A stretch of DNA of 11,835 nt from Promethearchaeota archaeon. GTDB taxonomy: Archaea; Asgardarchaeota; Lokiarchaeia; Sigyniarchaeales; SOKP01. The stretch lies in contig DXJM01000070.1 in NCBI GenBank assembly GCA_019057355.1, positions 1 through 11,835 on the forward strand, given 5' to 3'. The notes under the pieces are model-generated. The model ran no database searches. It saw only the letters and a list, made by a program, of their open reading frames with translations, and had not been told where the DNA came from. Made by a program: the position numbers and the translations under genes. Below, piece by piece: positions 1 through 6,810 of the stretch (positions within the stretch are counted from its first letter, which is position 1; each line of letters begins with the position of its first letter).

Positions 1-512
1 ATTTAATAGATAAATTTGGATCCAATATTAATCCTGCTGACACAAATAATAAGGAAACAGTCACTAATGATCATGTCAAGATATTATATGCGGGGATATC
101 TAACCAAGGATTGCCCATCATCTCAAAGCTATATGATGAAAGTCTTCTGCTTAAAATGGGTAAGGATGTTAGTAGAGAAAATATGGAAATATTTTGTTCA
201 GATATTTCTGCAAAACTAGCAACCATTGCAATGAATACAATCATTCGTGCGAATACGAATATTGAAGAAATACAAATTCAAGATCTTAATGATGATGGAT
301 TGGATAAAATTATTCTGTATTCAAATATTTACGATTTTTCGCTAGATTTTGTAGCATCTGGAAATTTTGAACGAATTAAAGATATTTTTGCAAGATTTCA
401 CGATCAGATATCATCAGAAGATATATTTTTTAAAATATTTAATGGAGATTTAAAACCATACAAGTATCTTCAAAATTATCTTGATGATCTAAATAATTAT
501 TCCAATAGATAA
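1..512 (+). CDS. 3' part of an unrecognised protein, possible roadblock/longin-like fold
   Basis: The reading frame is open from the first complete codon (position 3) to TAA at 510-512, so about 169 C-terminal residues are visible and the true start lies off the window. The start of the visible piece is polar and low in complexity (rich in N, D and T), like a linker. A compact domain follows: a strand with a glycine turn (ILYAGISNQGLPI), a long helix (about ENMEIFCSDISAKLATIAM), two strands (IEEIQIQDL and DKIILYSNIYDFSLDF), and a helix beginning FERIKDIF. This order of strand, helix, two strands and helix fits small roadblock/LC7 or longin-type domains, which are abundant in Asgard archaea and bind small GTPases. 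I saw no diagnostic motif, so the fold is a guess from pattern alone. It has no membrane segment or signal. The next gene starts 20 bases downstream on the same strand. Confidence 0.75.
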   Translation, partial: LIDKFGSNINPADTNNKETVTNDHVKILYAGISNQGLPIISKLYDESLLLKMGKDVSRENMEIFCSDISAKLATIAMNTIIRANTNIEEIQIQDLNDDGLDKIILYSNIYDFSLDFVASGNFERIKDIFARFHDQISSEDIFFKIFNGDLKPYKYLQNYLDDLNNYSNR

Positions 513-532
513 AAAATAATTTGCATATTATT

Positions 533-1822
533 ATGAAAGCGGTTATTCTTTCGGCGGGAAGGGGAAAAAGATTAAATCCCATAACATATAATCGTCCAAA
601 ACCATTAATCCCTGTTTGCGGTAAGCCATTATTGGAACATACTATTTTAGGTTTAAAAAACGCAGGTATCGATTCTATTCTATTAATTGTAGGATACAAA
701 CAAGAATTAATTAAAGAATATTTTGGTAAAGGAGAAAAATTTGGTATTAAAATTGAATATATCACTCAAGAAGAGAACTTGGGAACAGCTCACGCCACGG
801 CTTATGCAAGGAGTTTTATAGATGATGATTCTCCTTTTCTATTAATGTATGGGGATATTTTTGTTGATCAAGAAATATATTCAGATATTTTAAAAAAAAT
901 TGAAAAAAAACACATAAAATGTCTTATCACGCTAAAAGAAGTTAAAGAACCACAACAATATGGGATTATTACCCTTGATTCTGACGGATTAGTGCGAAAA
1001 ATTATTGAAAAACCATCCCCTGAACGAAAAGTTGGCAATTTAGCGAATGCTGGAATATATATCTTTGATTCTTTAATATTTAAAGCGATTGAAATGACAA
1101 AAAAATCCCCTAGAAATGAATTTGAATTAACAGATTCCATTGATATATTAATAAATCAGTTAGATAGACAAATACATAGTCATGTTATAGGGAATCAATA
1201 TTGGAGTGATATTGGACTTCCATGGCAACTCCTTGAGGCAAATTGTTTTTTATTAGATAAGATTGAAGGTAAAATAGCAGGATTTATCGAGGAAAATGTT
1301 AAAATCACTGGAAATGTATATATTGGAAATGATACAGTGATTGAATCTGGAACAATTATTAAAGGCCCTTGCTACATAGGTAACAATAATAAAATAGGTC
1401 CTAATGCTTATATCCGGCCTTATTGTTTTATTGAAGATAATTGTCACGTGGGAATGTCCGAAATAAAGAATTCGATTATATTTTCAAATACTGCCCTTCC
1501 TCATTTCAATTATGTTGGAGATTCTATTATATGTGAGAATGTTAATCTCGCTGCGGGTTCTAAAATCTCTAATTTGAGACTTGATGATGGAACTATTAAT
1601 GTTAATATTGATGAAAAATTGATTAATTCCAATCTTCGAAAACTAGGATCAATTGTAGGACCTAATGTAAAGACTGGAATAAATATAAGTATCATGTGTG
1701 GGAAAATTATTGGCGAAAATTCGTGGATAGGCCCTAATACCTTAGTAAATGAAGATATTCCGCCTAATATGTTATATTACCAAGATCCTGATAAAGGATT
1801 AATTAAAAAGTCAAAAAAATAG
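533..1822 (+). CDS. Bifunctional-type sugar-1-phosphate nucleotidylyltransferase with left-handed beta-helix acetyltransferase-like domain (archaeal GlmU-like)
   Basis: The product is 429 residues, cytosolic, and related to the archaeal GlmU-type enzymes (Sulfolobus ST0452, Methanocaldococcus MJ1101) that form nucleotide sugars such as UDP-GlcNAc. Residues 1-235 are a nucleotidyltransferase Rossmann domain: LSAGRGKRL (6-14), RPKPLIP (21-27), an NLGTAHA loop (82-88), the metal-binding GD at 107-108, IIEKP (157-161), NAG (172-174), ELTD (198-201) and WSDIG (224-228). Residues about 250-415 carry hexapeptide repeats of the I-G-x-x type. PHFNYVGD (323-330) and SNLR (346-349) match the acetyltransferase active-site region, giving His324, Tyr327 and Asn347. 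The lysine expected six residues after that Asn is Gly353 here, so acetyltransferase activity is uncertain. ATG at 533 is chosen because family members begin MKAVILSAG; an in-frame TTG at 521 would add four residues. I see no clear ribosome binding site. Substrate sugar and nucleotide cannot be fixed from sequence alone. Confidence 0.93.
   Translation: MKAVILSAGRGKRLNPITYNRPKPLIPVCGKPLLEHTILGLKNAGIDSILLIVGYKQELIKEYFGKGEKFGIKIEYITQEENLGTAHATAYARSFIDDDSPFLLMYGDIFVDQEIYSDILKKIEKKHIKCLITLKEVKEPQQYGIITLDSDGLVRKIIEKPSPERKVGNLANAGIYIFDSLIFKAIEMTKKSPRNEFELTDSIDILINQLDRQIHSHVIGNQYWSDIGLPWQLLEANCFLLDKIEGKIAGFIEENVKITGNVYIGNDTVIESGTIIKGPCYIGNNNKIGPNAYIRPYCFIEDNCHVGMSEIKNSIIFSNTALPHFNYVGDSIICENVNLAAGSKISNLRLDDGTINVNIDEKLINSNLRKLGSIVGPNVKTGINISIMCGKIIGENSWIGPNTLVNEDIPPNMLYYQDPDKGLIKKSKK
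1805..1819 (-). terminator. Candidate oligo-T terminator of the uS15-eS1 operon
   Basis: Read on the minus strand, a T7 run (1813-1819) and a T5 run (1805-1809) lie about 34-48 bases past the eS1 stop codon. A pyrimidine-rich stretch (1823-1852) precedes them. Archaeal intrinsic termination relies on such T-tracts without a hairpin. The tracts sit within the last codons of the convergent gene, where they encode lysines, so they could also be only coding sequence. Confidence 0.35.
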
Positions 1823-1852
1823 ACATTAAAAGAGAGAATTGAGAAATTATAT

Positions 1853-2641
1853 TTACTCTTCTTCTAGTGTTATTTCTTCATCATCTCCTACGGATACATC
1901 CTTGTTCTCTTCAGCAACTACTTTTTTAGTCGATTTTTGAGCAAGTTTTTTTACATTAATCCTTTCAGTTCTTCGCATTTCAGACTTTCTTGATCTTTTT
2001 ACTTCAACGTCAACTATTTCAAATTGGTCATCAGGAACTTCTCTATCTTCCCCACCTTCAGGTATGGATATTAATTTACTTTTTATAACTGTTGAGCTAG
2101 ACAATGGATATATGGTTTTTGCGATCCTCTGAATCTGATGTTGGAATTCTCCATAAATTATCCCCTTTACAAACTTCTCATGATTATTTGATTTTGCGAA
2201 TTTTTTCAAAATTTCACTCATTATTTTTCTGATTAGGATCTCTTGAGAAGATCTTGCTCTTTTTATAGTCGTGCATATTGTTGTTACCCTATAGACATAT
2301 TTATCCTGAGTTGTAAGATTGGTTATGGTTTGTACTTTACTTGTACCTCTTCCTACTAATCCTCTAACATAATCATTTGAATAAGAGTGCCCAAAAAAAA
2401 TAGTTTGGCAGGTGGAAGCCTCTTCGTTGATGGAAACAACCTTAAATTTCAATTTCAAATTGATATCTTTATAAGACTCTGTAAAGTCATATAATGAGGT
2501 CTCGATCACCCTCCCGATAATATTATTATCGGAACCAATTATTTCCCCAATTGGGATATTCTTAAAACTTTTTGGAGAAATAACTTGATACCAATTTTTT
2601 TCTTTAAATGAATCTTTCTTTTTTCTAGCTTTTGGAGTCAT
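1853..2641 (-). CDS. rps3ae: Small-subunit ribosomal protein eS1 (S3Ae)
   Basis: The 262-residue product is the archaeal/eukaryotic small-subunit protein eS1, which sits on the platform near the mRNA exit site. Recognisable blocks are WYQVISPKSF (17-26), a GRVIETSLYD segment near residue 43, GHSYSNDYVRGLVGRGTSK at about 84-102, a VYRVTTIC segment, and the SSQEILIRKIMSEI helix. The first residues are strongly basic, as expected for rRNA contact. Archaeal homologues are usually near 200-230 residues. Here a tail of roughly 55 residues runs from a basic, arginine-rich stretch to an acidic end (DDEEITLEEE). The ATG at 2639-2641 is preceded on the minus strand by GAAGGA (2653-2658), a Shine-Dalgarno-like site 11 bases away. 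It lies 31 bases downstream of the uS15 stop codon and is probably co-transcribed. It faces the GlmU-like gene end-to-end across 30 bases. Confidence 0.96.
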   Translation of the reverse strand: MTPKARKKKDSFKEKNWYQVISPKSFKNIPIGEIIGSDNNIIGRVIETSLYDFTESYKDINLKLKFKVVSINEEASTCQTIFFGHSYSNDYVRGLVGRGTSKVQTITNLTTQDKYVYRVTTICTTIKRARSSQEILIRKIMSEILKKFAKSNNHEKFVKGIIYGEFQHQIQRIAKTIYPLSSSTVIKSKLISIPEGGEDREVPDDQFEIVDVEVKRSRKSEMRRTERINVKKLAQKSTKKVVAEENKDVSVGDDEEITLEEE

Positions 2642-2652
2642 AATGTGCTTTT

Positions 2653-2673
2653 TCCTTCATTATCTTTATATAT
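2653..2673 (-). promoter_or_regulatory. Possible internal TATA box and ribosome binding site before eS1
   Basis: On the minus strand ATATATAAA (2665-2673) touches the uS15 stop codon and is centred about 28 bases before the eS1 ATG. At that distance a TATA box would give an almost leaderless transcript. GAAGGA (2653-2658) would instead act as a ribosome binding site on the longer uS15-eS1 message. Both are weak in such an AT-rich background. Confidence 0.3.
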
Positions 2674-3131
2674 TAACGTGCGACAAGGGTTCTAATTTGA
2701 TCTGGGTCATACTTAAAATCTATGGCTAAAACTTTTTTCTTTTTATAGTATCTGATTAGTCGAAATATCTTAGATTCTGTTCGTTGTAAACCTTTATTAG
2801 CTCCAAGATCTTTATGATTATTCTCAAGATGTTTTCTAATAATTAAAGCTTTTTTTACTAAATTTGTTAAATCTTCAGGTAAAGATGTTTTGATGTTATT
2901 TTCTTCAAGAATCGTGCTAATTTTTTTCCCCGTGACTACTTTTACTAAAGGAACTCCATAAGAATCTCGTAGAATAGTCCCAATCATCGATTTTGATTGT
3001 CCCTTTTTTGCGAGTTTTACTACATCCTCTTCCACATTTGTTCCTGAGCGTTCCACCCATACGGGTTTTTCTAATCTAGGTGGTCTCGTGCTCCCACTTT
3101 TTCCTTTTTTTCTAGAATGTAATCGAGCCAT
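2673..3131 (-). CDS. rps15: Small-subunit ribosomal protein uS15 (archaeal S15P, eukaryotic S13 type)
   Basis: The 152-residue product has the length and N-terminal extension of archaeal/eukaryotic uS15, not the roughly 89-residue bacterial form. It begins MARLHSRKKGKSGS followed by RPP and a VWVER segment, all typical of the archaeal protein. The family core that binds helices of the 16S rRNA central domain is visible in the second half: LTNLVKKALIIRKHLENN (about 88-105), a KGLQRTESKIFRLIRYYKKK block (about 113-132), and a DFKYDPDQIRTLVAR C-terminus. It is the first gene of a two-gene ribosomal transcription unit with eS1. ATG at 3129-3131 is well supported by the conserved start and by a promoter at the right distance. 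In many euryarchaea RecJ-like and KEOPS-related genes sit between uS15 and eS1; here nothing does. Confidence 0.97.
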   Translation of the reverse strand: MARLHSRKKGKSGSTRPPRLEKPVWVERSGTNVEEDVVKLAKKGQSKSMIGTILRDSYGVPLVKVVTGKKISTILEENNIKTSLPEDLTNLVKKALIIRKHLENNHKDLGANKGLQRTESKIFRLIRYYKKKKVLAIDFKYDPDQIRTLVAR

Positions 3132-3159
3132 GATTTTATAAAATAGGTAATTGTAAAAG

Positions 3160-3174
3160 ATTTATAATAATCTT
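3160..3174 (-). promoter_or_regulatory. Archaeal promoter (BRE/TATA) of the uS15-eS1 operon
   Basis: Read on the minus strand, TTATAAAT (3160-3167) resembles an archaeal TATA box, with purine-rich AAGATTA (3168-3174) just before it in the BRE position. The box is centred about 32 bases upstream of the uS15 ATG. Initiation some 25 bases downstream would leave a leader of only a few bases, and no Shine-Dalgarno site is visible, so the message is probably leaderless or nearly so. Confidence 0.55.
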
Positions 3175-3182
3175 AATTTTGA

Positions 3183-3192
3183 AATATAAATA
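3183..3192 (+). promoter_or_regulatory. Candidate TATA box of the XTP/dITP pyrophosphatase gene
   Basis: AATATAAATA on the plus strand lies about 45-54 bases before the ATG at 3237. This predicts a transcript with a purine-rich leader of roughly 25 bases. It lies back-to-back with the uS15 promoter in the 105-base divergent intergenic region, so the two promoters may compete for or share general factors. The AT-rich background makes chance TATA matches common. Confidence 0.4.
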
Positions 3193-3236
3193 GAGAAGTA
3201 AAAGAAAGAAAATAAAATTTTGGATTTTTGATTAGC

Positions 3237-3845
3237 ATGAAAGAAGAAAAATCTTTATTGTATTTTGTAACTGGGAATAAGAATAAATTCTCTGAAATTT
3301 CTCAGATATTTAAAAATCGTCAAATACCATGTAAACTAAAGCAATTAGACCTTGATCTAATAGAAATTCAAGCCGAGAATCTTGAGGAAATAGCATTATT
3401 TAAGCTTAATAGTATTAAAAAAGAAATAAATGAGTCATTTTTTGTCGAGGATGCTGGCTTTTTTGTGGATGATCCATTAAACGGTTTTCCAGGAGTTTAT
3501 TCTTCATATGTTTTTAAGACGATTGGTAATGAAGGAATGTTGAGTTTAATAAAAGATTATGAAACGTCGAAAGCACAGTTTCGAGCCATTATTGCTTTGT
3601 ATTATAAACCTTTGGATAAAATTCTAATATTTCAAGGTAACGTCCAAGGAAAAATTTCCAATAAAATTAGAGGGACTCATGGCTTTGGATTTGATCCAAT
3701 TTTCATTCCAAATGAAATTCCTGGAAAAACCTTTTCAGAATTACTTATTGATGAAAAAAATGCAATATCTCATAGAGGGATTGCAATAGAGAATTTGATA
3801 GATTTTTTAAAAAAAATTAAAAAGTCTGTCGAAAAATTTCCATAA
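3237..3845 (+). CDS. Non-canonical purine NTP pyrophosphatase (XTP/dITP diphosphatase, HAM1/RdgB family)
   Basis: The 202-residue cytosolic enzyme is predicted to hydrolyse XTP, ITP and dITP to the monophosphate and pyrophosphate, keeping deaminated purines out of nucleic acids. The family signatures are in order: FVTGNKNKFSEI at residues 10-21 (nucleotide-binding TGN-K start), FFVEDAGFFVD near 69-79 followed by GFPGVYSS (family form ED-[SA]-G-L-x-V-D and PGVYSAR), THGFGFDPIF near 146-155, and FSELLIDEKNAISHRG near 166-181, with the conserved SHR. Length is normal for the family. ATG at 3237 is chosen because the VTGN motif should lie near the N-terminus; an in-frame TTG at 3228 would add three residues. 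It is divergent from uS15, a neighbourhood common in archaea. Its last 29 bases overlap the end of the convergent permease gene. Confidence 0.95.
   Translation: MKEEKSLLYFVTGNKNKFSEISQIFKNRQIPCKLKQLDLDLIEIQAENLEEIALFKLNSIKKEINESFFVEDAGFFVDDPLNGFPGVYSSYVFKTIGNEGMLSLIKDYETSKAQFRAIIALYYKPLDKILIFQGNVQGKISNKIRGTHGFGFDPIFIPNEIPGKTFSELLIDEKNAISHRGIAIENLIDFLKKIKKSVEKFP
3809..3816 (-). terminator. Oligo-T8 terminator candidate of the permease operon
   Basis: On the minus strand a run of eight T follows directly on the TAA stop codon (3817-3819) of the 996-residue permease, then six A (3803-3808), so the block could also pair with itself. U8 directly after a stop fits archaeal factor-independent termination. 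The same bases encode lysine/phenylalanine codons of the convergent pyrophosphatase gene. Confidence 0.45.
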
Positions 3846-6807
3846 TTGTTTGTTTAGAAAGTTTTCTAAGTATCAAGTATGTGCCAATAATTCCGATCGA
3901 TATTGAAATCAGAAATACTCGAAGAATGGTTAATGTGGGTATATTAAAAATGATCGGCATCTCAGTAAATAATGCAAGATTCGTTTGTAAGAAATAAGCT
4001 ATAAGAGTTCCTAATATAGTCCCAATAATACCTGATGAAAGCATTAAGATCATGCTTTCTATTAAAAACATATTTCTTACATTTCTTGCTTTTAATCCCA
4101 TACTCCTCAAAATACCAATTTCAAATTTCCTCTCAAGCATGATCGCATATATCGAGCTTACTAAGCCAAAAATACAAATTATAACAGTAAACATTAGCAC
4201 AATTTCCATTAATATTCTATTCCTTTGAGACATTTCATTTAAATATTTTATTTTAGAGGCTGCATCATCAATAATAAAACGTTTTTCTGAAAATTGAATA
4301 TTAATTTTATCAATCAGGTCCATTGCCACGTTTTCAGAAACATAATTCAGATTTATTAAAATTTTATCGATAGTCATATTTTTTTCACCTTGATTTTCAA
4401 TTGCCATAAATTTTTGATAAGTTCCCATAGAAAGCATTACACCTCCTCCATCTGCAGACATTTCATTGCTTCGAAATTGGAAGAATCCCGGAATTCCACC
4501 AGATATTCCAACAATCCGAAAAAGTGAGCTTTCAATAGGGATTCCCGTTTTATTTTGGGGATCATAAAAAGATAACCTTAATAGAGCTCCTACTTCACTT
4601 ATCCCTAGACTTGAAGCTATAGACGCTGCGATAATACAAGGTTCTACTTCGTAAGAATGCTCTCCTTCGATAACGATATCTGTCTCATTAGCAAATAATT
4701 TGTTAAAGGAATAAGTAGTACTACTCCCTCTACTACCCCAGATCAATAAATCTTTATCGATAAGATCTACAAAACTCTGATTTATCCCTATTAAACCAAC
4801 ATCATGTTCTTGAAATTCAACTATATCGGAAATGAATACCTGATATTTAGTCTGCATTTGGGCAGAATAAAAACTAATTAAATCAATTAAGGAACTTGTC
4901 GTATCTTGTTGACCAGTGCTTCCTGCTCCAATATTAAAAATTACTGAAAAAACAGCTGCAAGATCAAAAGTATTATGAAGAACATATGCAATATCTTTTA
5001 TTTCTGGAAAAGATTTTAATATCTGATACATCTCTACATCTATTGCTTTCTCCCCAGTCCCTTGATTTGTAATGATAAGATCTGCTCCATATTGGAATCG
5101 AATGCTCAATGACATGTTATCATTTTGCATTTGTGAGTTACTGGTTATGAAAAATATGAAAGAAAAGGAGATAGCAAACATTATTATTGTATTGGTATGT
5201 CTTCTTCTATTTCTTTTTATTGAAATTTTTACAATAGAACTGTATTTCCTAATAAAAGGAGAAATACCTCTTAAAAATAATCCCTGAATTAATGGAATGA
5301 TACCTAGCGATGCTAAGATTAGGCCTATTAGGATAGCTCCTAAAAGTCCAATGAACAAGAAAATGACCATCATCATATCTCCAGTTAAAAAGATTTGAGG
5401 CATGAGAACAAAAATTATCAATCCGATCATTGCTATAGCAATGCCGGCAAAGAAGGTCTTTATATTAACGCTACCTTCTTTTTTTACTTTCCATCCTTCT
5501 TCTTTTGTTTGAAATGGTGTTATTGCTTTAATTAGGTCAATTTTATAGGTTTTATATGCCGGTATTATAGAGATGAGCAGAGAAATTCCTGTACCGATAG
5601 AGAAGGCAATTAAAAGGGTTTCTGGAAGTATTACATGTGTAATATCTGATGAATCAAGAAAAAATGCATCAAATATCTGATTTGTAATAGCTGGAGTTAT
5701 ACTATATCCAAATAGTACTCCAATTGAAGCTCCGAATAATCCAATGATTAATCCTTCAAAAATAACCATCATCACGGGGAATGACTTCTTCCCTCCTAAT
5801 GTCCTTAATACTCCAAATTCTCTTACTCTTTCTTCAATTGATGTAGATAAAATTCCATTTATTAATATTCCAGTTATTATCATTGATAAGATTAATATAA
5901 ACCAAAATGCAATAGTCATGCTCATTAAAGTAAATTCTCCATTCTCAAGTTCTGAAAGTTTTGGCATTGAAATAGAATAAGTGTTAATATCTAGTCTGTC
6001 TTGAATTCTATTACCAATAGATCGTAAATGTCTTGTAGTTGTTTTAATGTCTCTTGCATTATAGATGAATTCTGGGTTTTTTATTACGCCTACTACATAA
6101 TTAATTTTTCCAATTTCATTAAAGAATGTCTGAGCTTGTTGAAGATTAATGATAATTAAGGCAGATTCAAATTGCATGAATTTTTGATCTTGCTTGCATA
6201 TTTCTTCTATTGTTAAATTCAATTGAGTTTTACCATATTTTATCAAGATTTTATCACCCCTAGAAATATTAAATAAGTCTGCAACGTTCCAAAGAATTAC
6301 ACATTCTCCATCTCGAGGTTCATCATCATAAATCTTATCCGTTTCTTTACCATTATCATCTACTATAATTAAGTTTCCCATATTTCCATTCTCATATTCA
6401 GCTTCAAAATCAATACCATATAATTCTATAGTGGAATTAAATTCTGAATTTTCTGTAGAGGTTTCGACTAATGCCATTATTCGAGGAAAAAACTCTTCTA
6501 TTCCTTCTATATTGGTTAATTTCTCATTTATTATGTCTTGTGAAAAAAAAGGATCAAAATTAAAATCAGGTTGGATAATTTTGGTAATCATGATATCTGC
6601 TCTCCCAACCACATTTGTTGCGGTATCTACGTAATTATAAGAAAGTGTATCATTAATATAACCTATTGCAGTTAAGAGAAAAATAGAAATGGCGATTCCA
6701 CTTATCCCAAATATAGTTTTTGTCTTTTCACGTTTCATGTCAATCCATGAAAGCCTAAGAAACTGCCAGTTAATTAAATTTTTGATTTTTTCTTTTAAAT
6801 GCGTCAT
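3817..6807 (-). CDS. Ten-segment FtsX/MacB-type ABC transporter permease
   Basis: The 996-residue membrane protein is a two-module ABC permease of the FtsX/MacB/LolCE class (type VII, mechanotransmission). Hydrophobic segments lie at about 32-52, 297-320, 346-370, 397-418, 451-472, 478-508, 538-556, 866-890, 915-939 and 961-981. Two large extracellular domains (about 53-296 and 557-865) match MacB-type periplasmic-core domains. Each FtsX module has the characteristic cytoplasmic loop after its first helix: EERVREFGVLRTLGGKK (325-341) and LERKFEIGILRSMGLKAR (891-908). The C-terminus (RKLSKQTIMEIFRQ) is also FtsX-like. It carries no ATP-binding motifs, so an ATPase partner is needed. The gene begins 3 bases after the stop of the preceding surface-protein gene with no clear ribosome binding site, which suggests translational coupling. 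Its C-terminal third is homologous to the truncated permease at the right edge. Such permeases move lipoproteins, peptides or lipids, or transmit force; the substrate here is unknown. Confidence 0.92.
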   Translation of the reverse strand: MTHLKEKIKNLINWQFLRLSWIDMKREKTKTIFGISGIAISIFLLTAIGYINDTLSYNYVDTATNVVGRADIMITKIIQPDFNFDPFFSQDIINEKLTNIEGIEEFFPRIMALVETSTENSEFNSTIELYGIDFEAEYENGNMGNLIIVDDNGKETDKIYDDEPRDGECVILWNVADLFNISRGDKILIKYGKTQLNLTIEEICKQDQKFMQFESALIIINLQQAQTFFNEIGKINYVVGVIKNPEFIYNARDIKTTTRHLRSIGNRIQDRLDINTYSISMPKLSELENGEFTLMSMTIAFWFILILSMIITGILINGILSTSIEERVREFGVLRTLGGKKSFPVMMVIFEGLIIGLFGASIGVLFGYSITPAITNQIFDAFFLDSSDITHVILPETLLIAFSIGTGISLLISIIPAYKTYKIDLIKAITPFQTKEEGWKVKKEGSVNIKTFFAGIAIAMIGLIIFVLMPQIFLTGDMMMVIFLFIGLLGAILIGLILASLGIIPLIQGLFLRGISPFIRKYSSIVKISIKRNRRRHTNTIIMFAISFSFIFFITSNSQMQNDNMSLSIRFQYGADLIITNQGTGEKAIDVEMYQILKSFPEIKDIAYVLHNTFDLAAVFSVIFNIGAGSTGQQDTTSSLIDLISFYSAQMQTKYQVFISDIVEFQEHDVGLIGINQSFVDLIDKDLLIWGSRGSSTTYSFNKLFANETDIVIEGEHSYEVEPCIIAASIASSLGISEVGALLRLSFYDPQNKTGIPIESSLFRIVGISGGIPGFFQFRSNEMSADGGGVMLSMGTYQKFMAIENQGEKNMTIDKILINLNYVSENVAMDLIDKINIQFSEKRFIIDDAASKIKYLNEMSQRNRILMEIVLMFTVIICIFGLVSSIYAIMLERKFEIGILRSMGLKARNVRNMFLIESMILMLSSGIIGTILGTLIAYFLQTNLALFTEMPIIFNIPTLTILRVFLISISIGIIGTYLILRKLSKQTIMEIFRQTF

Positions 6808-6810
6808 TTT

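Noticed and set aside
16..219. Short plus-strand open frame beginning at ATG 16
   Set aside because: It overlaps, in another frame, the longer frame that is open from the window edge to 512. Its translation shows no domain pattern, whereas the longer frame has a coherent fold-like pattern.
439..765. Minus-strand open frame across the start of the GlmU-like gene
   Set aside because: It lies antisense to the conserved nucleotidyltransferase motifs, which explain the sequence fully.
5072..5287. Plus-strand frame encoding a hydrophobic, small-membrane-protein-like peptide
   Set aside because: It is the complement of a membrane helix and basic loop of the 996-residue permease; antisense of such helices often looks hydrophobic. 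No promoter or ribosome binding site is visible.
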